Shown: one piece after another, positions 30,883 to 39,612 of the stretch
Layout: every line of letters starts with the position of its first letter
How positions within the stretch are numbered: the stretch's first letter is position 1
Assembly: GCF_900114035.1 (NCBI RefSeq)
Contig: NZ_FORP01000011.1
Location: 155,497-219,496, forward strand
Reading direction: 5' to 3'
Origin: Amycolatopsis sacchari
GTDB lineage: Bacteria; Actinomycetota; Actinomycetes; Mycobacteriales; Pseudonocardiaceae
Length of the DNA stretch: 64,000 nt
The notes under the pieces: generated by a model
Database searches by the model: none
Seen by the model: only the letters and a program-made list of their open reading frames with translations
Told to the model about the DNA's origin: nothing
Program-made: the position numbers and the translations under genes

Positions 30883-32691
30883 TCACCGCGGGAACAGCCG
30901 GGCCACCGGGCCGGGCAGCTCCGCCAGCACGGTCCGCGCCCGCGCCGCGCGGATCCAGCGCGGCCACGGGGCGGACTGCCCGTCGGACGCGGCCGCCGCC
31001 TCCCGCAGCAGTGGCCTGGCCCACCGGCCGCGTTCCGACCGGGCCAGGCAGATGCCCAGGTCCAGCCGGGTGAGCCGGACGTCGGGGTGGGTGGCGCCGA
31101 GCGTGCGTTCCTGGCCGGGCACGAGTGCCTCGAACACCCGCGCCGCTCCGGCCCAGTCCCCCGCCGCCATGCGCACCACCCCGGCCTGGCGGCGCACGGC
31201 CAGCGTGACCGGGTGCTCCTGCCCGAGCGCGGTGCTCGCCCGTACCTCGGCGTCGGCGAGCACCGCGAGCGCCTCGGCGTGCTCGCCGTGGTCCCGCAGC
31301 ACTTTCGCCTCCACGACGCGGAGTTCGAGCGTCTGCGGAGCGTCGTGCCCGTACCACGCGGCCGACTCGGCGACCGCGCGGCGGACCGGCTCCGGCTCGT
31401 GCTCCCCCTCGGCGAGCACCGCCACCGCGGCCCGTGCCAGGCGGTGGCGCCCCCACCCCGCCCGGCCGAACAGCTCGACGAGCCGGTCCGCCACCTCCCT
31501 GGCCCCCGCCAGGTCCCCGGCGTGCCGGAGCAACCGCGCGTGCTCCAGCATCGCCACCGGCCACGGACCCCGGTGGCTGCCGTAGGGCTGGGCACGCCGG
31601 ATGTCCGGCAGCACGGCGTCGAGCAGCACGCGGGCGTGCCGGTGCTCCCCGCGCACCCGCAGCGCCCGCACCCGCGCGAGCCGCATCCGCCGCCGCTCGT
31701 CGTCCCCGAGCCACACCGGTTCGGGCCCCTGCGCGGCAACGAGGGGGTGCGTGTGGAAGACCTTGTCCGCGCGGGCGTACTCGCCGCGCAGGTCGTGGGC
31801 GACGGCGGCGACGAACCGGGCGCGGTGCTCGGTGCGGACGTCGCGGTCCCGTCTCGCGGCCTGGATGAGCGGGGCCGTTTCCCGCACGGCGGCGGCGGTG
31901 TCCCCGACGACGAGGGCGAGCCGGGCCGCCGCGAGGAGCGCGTCCGGTTCGTCGAGTGTGAGCCACGTGTCGCGCGCCGCGGCGAAGTCCCCGCGCCGTT
32001 CGAACCCCGCGGCGGCGGCCCGCACGAGCGCCGACCTCTGCTCGGCGGGCACGGCCGGGTGCGCGGCCACGGCGAGCGCGTGCCGGTACACGTCCAGTGG
32101 CGCGGGGGTGGTCAGCAGCCGGGCGAGTGCGGTCGCGGCCCGGTTCGCGAGCACGTCGAAGGTGGTGGCGTCGAGGCGCTTCCGCACCACCTCCGCCACC
32201 GGTGACGGCAACCGCCACAGCCGCCGGGCGGTGCCCGTTTCATCCAGCGGAAGCAGGAAACCGTGGGCCTCCAGCTCGGCGAGCGCCTCGGCGGCCAGCA
32301 CCGGCGCGCGTGAGCCGAGCGCCCCGGACACGGCGGGCACGAGCACGTCGGCCGAGATCGGCGCCGGGGCGAGGACCGACGCGGCGCCGAGCACGATGCG
32401 CGCGGCGTAACCCCGGTCGCGCGGGTCGGCGGCGGGTGCCGGGACGTCGTGCCGGACGGCGAGTACCCGCAGGCCCGCGGTCGGTACCGGGCATTCGCCG
32501 TCGACGGCCCACAGCACGTCCTCCGGCAGCCGTTCGGCGAGGACCCGGACCACGTCGGCCGCCTCCAGCCCGTGCAGGTCGAGGTCGAACGCCTCGGCGG
32601 CCTCGCTCAACGCCGCCGCGAAGAACGAAGCACGGCGTTCTCCCGCCAGATGCACCTGGCACAGCTCGTTTTCCCGGTCCACGCTTTCCAC
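30883..32691 (-). CDS. TPR protein with NB-ARC-like remnant lacking P-loop
   Basis: 602-residue protein. Residues ~60-80 ('LPEDVLWAVDGECPVPTAGLRVLAVRHD') match the Walker B and sensor part of NB-ARC ATPases such as the neighbour at 32787. However, no Walker A or TIR domain precedes it: the chain begins only ~60 residues before. A winged helical part ('LEAHGFLLPLDETGTARRLWRL') and then eight or so TPR-like repeats follow. It seems to be a STAND protein that lost its ATPase front and may serve as a sensor partner for the TIR protein. The GTG at 32691 is taken as start without a clear ribosome binding site. Confidence 0.6.
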   Translation of the reverse strand: MESVDRENELCQVHLAGERRASFFAAALSEAAEAFDLDLHGLEAADVVRVLAERLPEDVLWAVDGECPVPTAGLRVLAVRHDVPAPAADPRDRGYAARIVLGAASVLAPAPISADVLVPAVSGALGSRAPVLAAEALAELEAHGFLLPLDETGTARRLWRLPSPVAEVVRKRLDATTFDVLANRAATALARLLTTPAPLDVYRHALAVAAHPAVPAEQRSALVRAAAAGFERRGDFAAARDTWLTLDEPDALLAAARLALVVGDTAAAVRETAPLIQAARRDRDVRTEHRARFVAAVAHDLRGEYARADKVFHTHPLVAAQGPEPVWLGDDERRRMRLARVRALRVRGEHRHARVLLDAVLPDIRRAQPYGSHRGPWPVAMLEHARLLRHAGDLAGAREVADRLVELFGRAGWGRHRLARAAVAVLAEGEHEPEPVRRAVAESAAWYGHDAPQTLELRVVEAKVLRDHGEHAEALAVLADAEVRASTALGQEHPVTLAVRRQAGVVRMAAGDWAGAARVFEALVPGQERTLGATHPDVRLTRLDLGICLARSERGRWARPLLREAAAASDGQSAPWPRWIRAARARTVLAELPGPVARLFPR

Positions 32692-32786
32692 GATGCCGGA
32701 CGGGGCACGAAAAAGAATCGTCGAGAACCGGACACAAACATGACAGTTCTGGCGCCGCGCGCCGCGGTGCTGCTGGACTGGGCCCC

Positions 32787-35420
32787 ATGCACGACGTCTT
32801 CCTCTGCTACGTGTGGGAGGCCCGCCCCACGGCCGTCCTGCTGCAGCGGGCTCTCGAAGAACGCGGGCTCGCGGTGTTCCGCGACGAGACCGGGATGCGG
32901 GACCACGACCACATCGAGACGAGGATCGACGCCGCGCTGCGGGCCTCCCGCACCCTGGTCGCGCTGACCACGCCGCCGTTCCTCACCAGCGAGTACTGCC
33001 GCCAGGAGCTGCACTTCGCGCTGTCGAGGGCCCACCGGCTGGGACCGGGGCGCGCCCGCGTGCTCAGCGTGCTGTCGGAGGTCCCGCCGGCCGATGTCCG
33101 CCCGCAGCCGCTCAAGGCGTGGCGGCTGCCCGCGCCGGACCAGGAGATCGGCACGACGGCCGACGGGATCGCCGCGCACGTCGCCGCACTGCGGGCCGAA
33201 GACGACCGGCTCCTGGGCGACGCACCGGACCTCCCCGCGCCACGGTGGTTCCCCCGTCCGCCGCCACCCGGTCCGCAGCTGTGCGGCCGCGAGCTGGAGT
33301 TGTGGGACCTGCACGAGGCGTTGCGGGCCGAGTCGAGCGTCGTGACGCTCACCGGGCTTCCGGGGCAGGGCAAGACGACGCTCGCGCGGGCGTTCGCCCG
33401 GCAGTTCGGCGGCGACTACGCCGAGATCCACTTCCACGGCGCGCGCGATCCACAGTGGACCCCGCCGGGCGCGGAGCCGTACCTGTGGATCGTGGACGAC
33501 GTCCGCCCCGGCATGGAGGTGCTCGCGCCCACTCCGGGCGGCCGGACGCTGCTGATCGGTGACGCGGAACTCGGCGAGTTCGTCCGCGCACAGCACGACT
33601 TCCGCCTCGGACCGCTCGACCCGCTCGCCGCGCTGACGCTGCTCACCAGCCGCTGGCCCGCCGGAGCCCGCACGGGTGGTGAGCACCGGCTGGACCTCCT
33701 GCGGGCCGACCGGCGCGAGTACGCCGCCGCCGTCGGCATCACCGCGGCCCTGGGCCGCTACCCGCTGGCGCTGGCGGTCGCCGCGGGGCTCGCCGGACGC
33801 GCGGAGTTCTCGTCGTTCACCGAGCTGGCCGAGACACTGCGAAACCGCGACGAGGTCGCCCTCGCCGTGCGGGAGGACGTGCGCAGGCGCATCGGGACCG
33901 ACCACGCGGGCGACATCGCGACGACCCTGCTCACCGCCATCGACGCCCTGCCGGAGCCGGGCAGGGACCTGATCCGCCTGGCGAGCCTCGCCGGTGCCGC
34001 CCCGTTGCCGCGGTCCCTGGTGACCGCTGTCGTCCCCGGGGCCGACGAGGCGATCGGCTCGGTCACCGCGTCGAACCTCGCCGACGACACGGGATGCGGC
34101 TGGCTGGTGCCGCCGTTGGTGAGCAGGGCCTTGCGCTTCACCGACACCGACCGCGCCCGACGGCACGCGCTGCGGGAGGCGGCGATCACCGCCGCGGCGG
34201 CGGAACTGCTCGCCGGCCGGGACCCCGATAAGTCCTTTGTGGACTCCGTAGGTCTGCTGCCCCACGTGGACGCGCTGGCGGAGTCGTTGCGGGATCCCGG
34301 CGAATGGCACCTGTGCAACGAAGCCGCGCGCGTCCAGGCGGAGCTCGGTGACAGCCTCGCGCTGCTGGAGACGAGCACCCGCCTGTACGACGCCTGCCGC
34401 GAGGTGCTGGGCGAGGACCACGAGACGACGGTGGCCGCGCTGGTGGCGCTCGGCGTGGGCCACGGCCTGCACGGCGACCACGAGAAAGCGTTGCGGCTCA
34501 AGCAGGAGGCACACGCACTGCTGGAGGCGCGGCTCGGCGCCGAGCACCCCGACACGCTCACCGCGCTGAACAACCTGGCGATCACCCACCTCGACCAGGG
34601 CGACGCCGAAACGGCGAGCGCGCTCACCGCCCGCGTCTACCGGGCACGGCGGCGGAAGGCGCGGTTCTCCGGCGACACCGTGGAGGCGTTGATGAACCAC
34701 GCGATCGCCGTGGGCCGGTCGGGCCGCTTCGGGCTGAGCGCCCGGCTGCGCCGGCTCGCGTACGCCTACAGCCTGCGCGTGCACGGCGAGGACCACCCCC
34801 GCACGTTCGACGCGCTCAACACGATGGCGATCGGGGAACTGGACCTCGGGCGGGTCGAGCTCGCACGGGTGCTGTTCGAGCAGGTGTGCCAGGGCCGGCG
34901 GCGGGTCCTGGGCCGGACCGCGGACACCGCGAGCGCGCTGGCCAACCTCGCGACGGTGCGGGACGATCCCGAGGATCTGTTGAGGGAGGCCTACTTCATC
35001 CGGGTCGAGGCGCAGGGACCGGACCACTTCGCGACGGAGGAGGCGCTGCGGTCCGCACTGGGCTCCACGACGGCCACGCTGAGCGAGGCGCTTGCCGAGC
35101 CCGTGGACCGGCCGCCAGGGAGCCTCGGCGAGATCCGGCTCGACGACGACCGCGTGGACGAGCGGATCGAGTTGTTCGAGCGGGCGCTGGCGTGGCAGGA
35201 GGAGGTGACCCGGCGGTACGGCCACGAGCACCCGGCCGCGCTGACCGCCACCGCCCAGCTCGCCCACGCACTCGGTCTGCTCGACCAGTTCGACGAGCAG
35301 ACCGAGTGGGCGTGGGAAATGATCAACACCTCCGCCGACGGGCTGCGGGACACGCTGGGCGCGCACGCCCCCGCGACGATCGCCGCCGAGCGGGTGCGGA
35401 CCTGGCTCGCGAAGCGGTGA
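32787..35420 (+). CDS. TIR-NB-ARC-TPR protein, immune-like STAND
   Basis: 877-residue protein with three parts. The TIR domain (1-135) has 'HDVFLCYVWE', 'GLAVFRDETGMRDHDHIETRIDAAL' and 'SEYCRQEL', where Glu74 sits at the NADase catalytic position. NB-ARC follows, with Walker A GLPGQGKTT near 190-198 and Walker B 'YLWIVDDV' near 232-239. TPR repeats run from ~500 on, including kinesin-light-chain-like 'LGAEHPDTLTALNNLA' units. By family, ligand sensing would lead to oligomerisation and NAD cleavage, as in anti-phage TIR-STAND systems. It is divergent from the TPR protein at 30883 with only 95 bp between. Confidence 0.88.
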   Translation: MHDVFLCYVWEARPTAVLLQRALEERGLAVFRDETGMRDHDHIETRIDAALRASRTLVALTTPPFLTSEYCRQELHFALSRAHRLGPGRARVLSVLSEVPPADVRPQPLKAWRLPAPDQEIGTTADGIAAHVAALRAEDDRLLGDAPDLPAPRWFPRPPPPGPQLCGRELELWDLHEALRAESSVVTLTGLPGQGKTTLARAFARQFGGDYAEIHFHGARDPQWTPPGAEPYLWIVDDVRPGMEVLAPTPGGRTLLIGDAELGEFVRAQHDFRLGPLDPLAALTLLTSRWPAGARTGGEHRLDLLRADRREYAAAVGITAALGRYPLALAVAAGLAGRAEFSSFTELAETLRNRDEVALAVREDVRRRIGTDHAGDIATTLLTAIDALPEPGRDLIRLASLAGAAPLPRSLVTAVVPGADEAIGSVTASNLADDTGCGWLVPPLVSRALRFTDTDRARRHALREAAITAAAAELLAGRDPDKSFVDSVGLLPHVDALAESLRDPGEWHLCNEAARVQAELGDSLALLETSTRLYDACREVLGEDHETTVAALVALGVGHGLHGDHEKALRLKQEAHALLEARLGAEHPDTLTALNNLAITHLDQGDAETASALTARVYRARRRKARFSGDTVEALMNHAIAVGRSGRFGLSARLRRLAYAYSLRVHGEDHPRTFDALNTMAIGELDLGRVELARVLFEQVCQGRRRVLGRTADTASALANLATVRDDPEDLLREAYFIRVEAQGPDHFATEEALRSALGSTTATLSEALAEPVDRPPGSLGEIRLDDDRVDERIELFERALAWQEEVTRRYGHEHPAALTATAQLAHALGLLDQFDEQTEWAWEMINTSADGLRDTLGAHAPATIAAERVRTWLAKR

Positions 35421-35430
35421 GCGCGCGACC

Positions 35431-36342
35431 TCAGCCCAGGTGCGCCCGGTAGAAGCTCGTCAGCTTCTCGACCGCGGCACCGACGTGCGGCTCCCGGTCG
35501 TACAGGTCGACGTGGCTCGCGCCGTCGATCCAGTGCAGCTCCTTCGGCCCGCGCGCCCCCTGGAACGCCTCCACCGCCATCCAGGAGGTCACCGCCTCCC
35601 GGCCGACGACCAGCAGCAGCGGGCGCGGGGCGATCAGCCCGACGAAACGGAAGGCGTCGAAGAACGCCAGGCGGTCCACACTCGACCACGGCAGCAGCTT
35701 CGCCGAACGCGGGTGCTGCGCGCGGGCCGTGCAGTAGTACTCGAACCCCTCGACACCGTGCTGCCCGCCCAGTTCGCGGGCCTGCTCGACGGTGTCGGGG
35801 AACAGCTGGAAGGTCTGCGGGCCCTCGCCGCGAGCCTCGGCGGTGCGGGCCGCGGCCGCGGCGTCGAGCATGCCCTGGAACACGGCCGGGTCCTGGGTGC
35901 CGTCGGCGCCGAGGCGGAACTGGCGGGCGACGTCCACGGGACTGACGGTGCCCACGGCCTTGATGCGGTGGTCCCCGGCCGCGGCCGCCATCGAGTAGCC
36001 ACCCGAGGCGCAGATGCCCAGCACACCGATGCGCTCGGGATCGACCTCCTCACGGGTGGTGAGGAAGGAGACCGCGGCCTTGAAGTCCTCGACCCGTTGT
36101 GCCGGGTCTTCCAGGCCTCGCGGCTCGCCTTCGCTCTCGCCCTGGTAGGCCGCGTCGTAGGCGAGGGTGACGAAGCCCTGCTCGGCCATCCGGCGCGCGT
36201 ACAGCCCCGAAGCCTGTTCCTTGACGCCCGTGCCGGGGTGCCCGACCACGAGCGCGGGCCACGGACCGGTTCCGGTGTCCGGGGTGTGGAGGTGGGCGGT
36301 GAGCCGAAGACCGTTGCTGGGGAAGGTGACGTCCGTTTTCAT
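35431..36342 (-). CDS. Alpha/beta hydrolase, YcjY / dienelactone-hydrolase-like
   Basis: 303-residue cytoplasmic alpha/beta hydrolase. It has 'PALVVGHPGTGVKEQ' (oxyanion loop), the nucleophile elbow 'GVLGICASGGYSMAAAA', in which Cys sits at the usual nucleophile place of dienelactone hydrolase relatives, and His in 'GASHVDLYDREPH'. ATG 36342 is used; the frame extends to 36414 but into the operator region. It is divergent from an XRE regulator with twin GGTACC repeats between, so it is probably its target. The substrate is unknown. Confidence 0.85.
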   Translation of the reverse strand: MKTDVTFPSNGLRLTAHLHTPDTGTGPWPALVVGHPGTGVKEQASGLYARRMAEQGFVTLAYDAAYQGESEGEPRGLEDPAQRVEDFKAAVSFLTTREEVDPERIGVLGICASGGYSMAAAAGDHRIKAVGTVSPVDVARQFRLGADGTQDPAVFQGMLDAAAAARTAEARGEGPQTFQLFPDTVEQARELGGQHGVEGFEYYCTARAQHPRSAKLLPWSSVDRLAFFDAFRFVGLIAPRPLLLVVGREAVTSWMAVEAFQGARGPKELHWIDGASHVDLYDREPHVGAAVEKLTSFYRAHLG

Positions 36343-36366
36343 GTCACCCACGCTCGTCCCCGCCGG

Positions 36367-36410
36367 AAGCCGGTACCAGTGAGAGAACTGCCTAGGCAAG
36401 CCGGTACCAG
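36367..36410. promoter_or_regulatory. Direct repeats AAGCCGGTACCAG x2 around TGCCTAGGCA palindrome
   Basis: AAGCCGGTACCAG at 36367-36379 and 36398-36410, 31 bases apart (three helical turns), each with a GGTACC core. A 10-bp palindrome, TGCCTAGGCA, lies between at 36389-36398. This is the control region of the divergent hydrolase and XRE genes. Confidence 0.65.
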
Positions 36411-36443
36411 GCACGTGGTTCGCCCGATGTGGACACTGGAGGC

Positions 36444-37289
36444 ATGGAGACCACCGAGCTGGGCGACTTCCTCCGCGCCCGCCGTGCCGCGCTCGACCCG
36501 GCCCGCGCGGGCTTCCCCGACGACGGCAGGCTCCGCCGGGTGCCGGGCCTGCGGCGGGAGGAGCTGGCGCAGCTCGCGCACATCAGCGTCGACTACATCG
36601 TCCGGCTGGAGCAGGGCCGCACGCGGCGGGTGTCCGGCCCGGTGCTCGACGCGCTCGCCGACGCCCTCCAGCTCGCCCCGGACGAGCGCGCCTACCTGTT
36701 CACCGTCGCCGAGGCCGTGCCCGCCGCGCCCGCCCGGCAGCCGGGCAGGCCGAAGGTCGACCGGCAGCTGCGGCAGCTGCTCGACGGCATGCGGGACATC
36801 CCCGCCATGATCCTCAACCGCCGGATGGACGTGCTGGCCTGGAACCGCGGGGCGGCCGCGTTGCTGACCGACTTCGGCGCACTGCCGCCGAGCGAGCGGA
36901 ACCTGATCCGGCTGACGTTCCTCGACGAGCCCTACCGCGCCCTCTACGCGGACTGGCCGCGTGCCGCGCGCGAGTGCGTCGCCGTGCTGCGGATGGAGGC
37001 CGGGCGCAACCCCGGCGACAAGGCGCTGGCCGCGCTGATCGGCGAACTGAGCGTGCGGGACGCGGACTTCCGCACCTGGTGGGCGAGCCACCAGGTGCGC
37101 GGTCCCCGTGAGCTGGTGAAGACGTACCTGCACCCGGTCGCGGGCCCGATCACGCTCGACGTCCAGCAGTTCTCCGTCGACACCCAGCCGGACCAGCAGC
37201 TCGTCGCCTACACGGCGGAGCCAGGCTCGCCTTCGCAGGCAGCGCTGGACTTCCTGCTGGCCGTCAGCCCCGCGGCGCCGGTGAGCTGA
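36444..37289 (+). CDS. XRE regulator with MmyB-like ligand-binding domain
   Basis: 281-residue regulator. The N-terminal HTH_31-type helix-turn-helix is at residues ~5-75 ('LGDFLRARRAALDPARAGFP', 'VPGLRREELAQLAHISVDYIVRLEQGR'). The C-terminal MmyB PAS-like domain has 'ILNRRMDVLAWNRGAAAL', 'RNLIRLTFLDEPYRALYADW' and 'TWWASHQVRGP'. Family members often repress a divergent dehydrogenase or hydrolase gene and sense a fatty-acid-like or small ligand. A GGAGG site precedes ATG 36444. The stop is 1 base from the convergent MFS stop. Confidence 0.9.
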   Translation: METTELGDFLRARRAALDPARAGFPDDGRLRRVPGLRREELAQLAHISVDYIVRLEQGRTRRVSGPVLDALADALQLAPDERAYLFTVAEAVPAAPARQPGRPKVDRQLRQLLDGMRDIPAMILNRRMDVLAWNRGAAALLTDFGALPPSERNLIRLTFLDEPYRALYADWPRAARECVAVLRMEAGRNPGDKALAALIGELSVRDADFRTWWASHQVRGPRELVKTYLHPVAGPITLDVQQFSVDTQPDQQLVAYTAEPGSPSQAALDFLLAVSPAAPVS

Positions 37290-37290
37290 T

Positions 37291-38517
37291 TCAGCGCGCC
37301 GCGGTGAACAGGCGGCGGCTGACCAGCGCGAGGATCACCAGCAGCACCACGGCGAACCCGGTCAGCGCGCTCTGCACCGACACCAGCTGCGTGGCCAGGC
37401 CGAGCCCCAGCACGGGCACGACGAGCCCGACGTAGGCGGCGAGGAACAGCCCGGCGAGCGCCTCGCCGCGGCCCTCGGGCGGCGCCACCGACAGCACGAT
37501 GCTGACGGCCGCCTTGAAGCCCGCACCGGCACCGCCGCCCGCGAGCACCCCGCCGACGAGGAACAACGCGAGGCTCGGCAGCTGCACCGCGACGGTCACG
37601 AGCACGACGCCGAGCACGAGCGCGCCGAGGCCGTAGCGGAGCTGGTTCCGCAGCCCGGCCCTGGACAACACGGTCTGGGCGACCGCCGCGGCGGCGAACA
37701 CCGCGAACGACGCGACCCCGGCCAGCGCGTGCGAGTGCTGGTGCAGCACGTTCGCCAGGAACGCGGGCGCGAGCGAGGTGAACAGGCCGAACACCGCGAA
37801 CTGCACCAGCGCCGCCGCACCGGCGGCGAAGTACCGGCCGCGGGCCTCGCGCGGCACCGAAACCCGCTGCGGGCGGTACTTCACGCGCGACGGTTCGACG
37901 GTCTCCGGCACGAGCGTCAGCGCGAGGACCCCGAGCAGCATCAGACCCTGGAACACGAGGTACGGCACGTGCAGCGGGTCACCGACGTACTGGGCCAGCA
38001 GGCCCGCGATGAGCGGGCCGAGCCCGATGCCGCCGAGGTTCGCCGCCGTGCCGACGAGGTCCGCGCGGGAGCGCGACGCGTCGGGCCGCGCGGCGAGGTG
38101 CAGCTCGGTCAGGTGCGCGGTCGCCGTCGCGGTGAGCATGCCGATGCTGATCCCCGACACGAACCGCGCGACGAGCAGCGCCGGCACCGAAGTCCACGCC
38201 AGGAACACCACCCCCGCGAGGATGTTGACGAGCACCGCGGGCACCAGCACGCGCCGCCGGCCGACCCAGTCGGAGATGTGCCCGGCGAGGAAGAGACTCG
38301 CGAGCACGCCCACGGCGTACGCCGCGAAGATCAGTGTGACCGTGAAGGAGCCGAAGCCCTCCTTGGCCTGGTAGAGCACGTACAGCGGAGCGGGCGCCGC
38401 CGAGAACGCCATCATCACCGCGAAGGTGTAGGCCACGAGCCAGAAACCGCGGCCGTGCGGCCGGGAGCCGCCGACCGCGACGGCGGGCAGGCTCGTGTAG
38501 GTGCCGGATGTGGTCAC
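37291..38517 (-). CDS. MFS transporter, 12-helix
   Basis: 408-residue membrane protein with about 12 helices. Motif A 'GHISDWVGRRRVLVPAVL' follows helix 2, and 'SGISIGMLTATATAHLTEL' is in helix 4. It is probably a proton-coupled exporter of a drug-like or aromatic compound. It is divergent from the LysR regulator across 112 bp, so that regulator probably controls it. The long first loop begins after a ~25-residue cytoplasmic N terminus. Confidence 0.88.
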   Translation of the reverse strand: MTTSGTYTSLPAVAVGGSRPHGRGFWLVAYTFAVMMAFSAAPAPLYVLYQAKEGFGSFTVTLIFAAYAVGVLASLFLAGHISDWVGRRRVLVPAVLVNILAGVVFLAWTSVPALLVARFVSGISIGMLTATATAHLTELHLAARPDASRSRADLVGTAANLGGIGLGPLIAGLLAQYVGDPLHVPYLVFQGLMLLGVLALTLVPETVEPSRVKYRPQRVSVPREARGRYFAAGAAALVQFAVFGLFTSLAPAFLANVLHQHSHALAGVASFAVFAAAAVAQTVLSRAGLRNQLRYGLGALVLGVVLVTVAVQLPSLALFLVGGVLAGGGAGAGFKAAVSIVLSVAPPEGRGEALAGLFLAAYVGLVVPVLGLGLATQLVSVQSALTGFAVVLLVILALVSRRLFTAAR

Positions 38518-38593
38518 CGGAAGGTCCTTTCTTGTCCCCGTTCTTCCCCGTTACCCACTTTCCCTCCGCCGATCGATCACGTCCAACGAATGT

Positions 38594-38623
38594 TTGTGCA
38601 TGCTGCTATCTCTCGTCTAGATT
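38594..38623 (+). promoter_or_regulatory. Probable leaderless promoter of lysR gene
   Basis: TTGTGC (38594-38599) and TAGATT (38618-38623) with an 18-base spacer. The ATG follows only 6 bases after the -10 element, and no ribosome binding site is visible, so the mRNA probably begins at or near the start codon. Confidence 0.45.
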
Positions 38624-38629
38624 GTTGAC

Positions 38630-39517
38630 ATGGAGCTGCGTCAGCTCGCCTACTTCGTCGCGGTCGCGGAGGAACTGAGCTTCACCAAGGCGTCCCGGCG
38701 GCTGCGCGTCGTGCAGTCCGGGGTCTCCACCGCGATCCGCGCGCTGGAACGGGAGGTCGGCGCGCCGCTGTTCGTCCGGGACAGCAGGCACGTCCGGCTG
38801 TCCGACGCCGGGGCGGCGATGCTGCCCAGCGCCCGCGCCGCACTGGCCGCCGCCCGCGCGGCCCACGACGCGGTGCAGGCGCAGCACGGTGAGCTGCACG
38901 GCTCGATCGTGCTCGGCAGCATGCTGACGACGCCGGGCGTCGACGTGGCGGGCGTGCTCGGCCGGTTCCACCGGGCGCACCCGGCGGTGCGGGTCCGCGT
39001 CCAGTTCTCCCCCGCCGGTTCGCGGGGTCACGTGCACGCGCTGCTCGACGGGACCATCGACGTGGCTCTCGCGTCGTTCCCCCGGCGCCCGCCGCCCGGC
39101 CTCGTGACCGAGACGCTGACGACGGAGGTCCTGCAGCTCGTGTGCGGTCCGGACCACCGGCTCGCGCATGCCGGCGAGGTGCGCCTGGAGGACCTCGCCG
39201 ACGAGACGTTCGCCGAGTTCCCCGACGGCTGGGGCACGCGGGACCTCGTGGACCTCGCCTTCGACCGGCGCGGGCTGAGCAGGCAGGTGCCGCTGGAGGT
39301 GCCCGACTACGCCACCGCGGTCGCGTTGATCCGGCAGGGCCACGTGCTCGGCTTCGTCCCCGACAGCGTCGCGCGCGACAACGCCGAACTCGTCGTGGTG
39401 CCGATCGCGGGCGAGCAGCTGGCCTGGAACGTCACGCTCGCCACCTCGGCGACCCGCCCGTTGTCGCGGCCCGCGCTGGTGCTGATGGCCGAGCTCCGGC
39501 GCGGGCTCGTGACCTGA
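38630..39517 (+). CDS. LysR family transcriptional regulator
   Basis: 295-residue LysR regulator. The winged helix is at 1-60 ('MELRQLAYFVAVAEELSFTKASRRLRVVQSGVSTAIRALEREVGAPLF'). The type 2 periplasmic-binding-like ligand domain runs from ~90 ('HGSIVLGSMLTTPG', 'IDVALASFPRRP', 'TAVALIRQGHVLGFVPDSV'). It is divergent from the MFS exporter, the typical target arrangement for this family. It probably activates the exporter when a toxic ligand binds. Confidence 0.92.
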   Translation: MELRQLAYFVAVAEELSFTKASRRLRVVQSGVSTAIRALEREVGAPLFVRDSRHVRLSDAGAAMLPSARAALAAARAAHDAVQAQHGELHGSIVLGSMLTTPGVDVAGVLGRFHRAHPAVRVRVQFSPAGSRGHVHALLDGTIDVALASFPRRPPPGLVTETLTTEVLQLVCGPDHRLAHAGEVRLEDLADETFAEFPDGWGTRDLVDLAFDRRGLSRQVPLEVPDYATAVALIRQGHVLGFVPDSVARDNAELVVVPIAGEQLAWNVTLATSATRPLSRPALVLMAELRRGLVT

Positions 39518-39536
39518 CCGGCTTCCTTCACCCCGC

Positions 39537-39584
39537 TTGAGGCTTTCGTTGATCAACAGGAGGCGCGGTCGGCGAAAGTCTCAA
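39537..39584. promoter_or_regulatory. Inverted repeat TTGAGGCTTTCG ... CGAAAGTCTCAA
   Basis: 12-base arms with a single mismatch (39537-39548 and 39573-39584), 24-base spacer, ending 29 bases before the double-MerR start codon. It may be the operator of that regulator. Confidence 0.5.
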
Positions 39585-39612
39585 ACCGGTGATCAAGCGC
39601 TAGGCTGGGCCG

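Noticed and set aside
27402..35420. FxSxx-COOH peptide (Fxs) maturation system
   Set aside because: TPR and TIR-like proteins resemble that context, but no radical SAM gene and no peptide ending in FxSxx is present.
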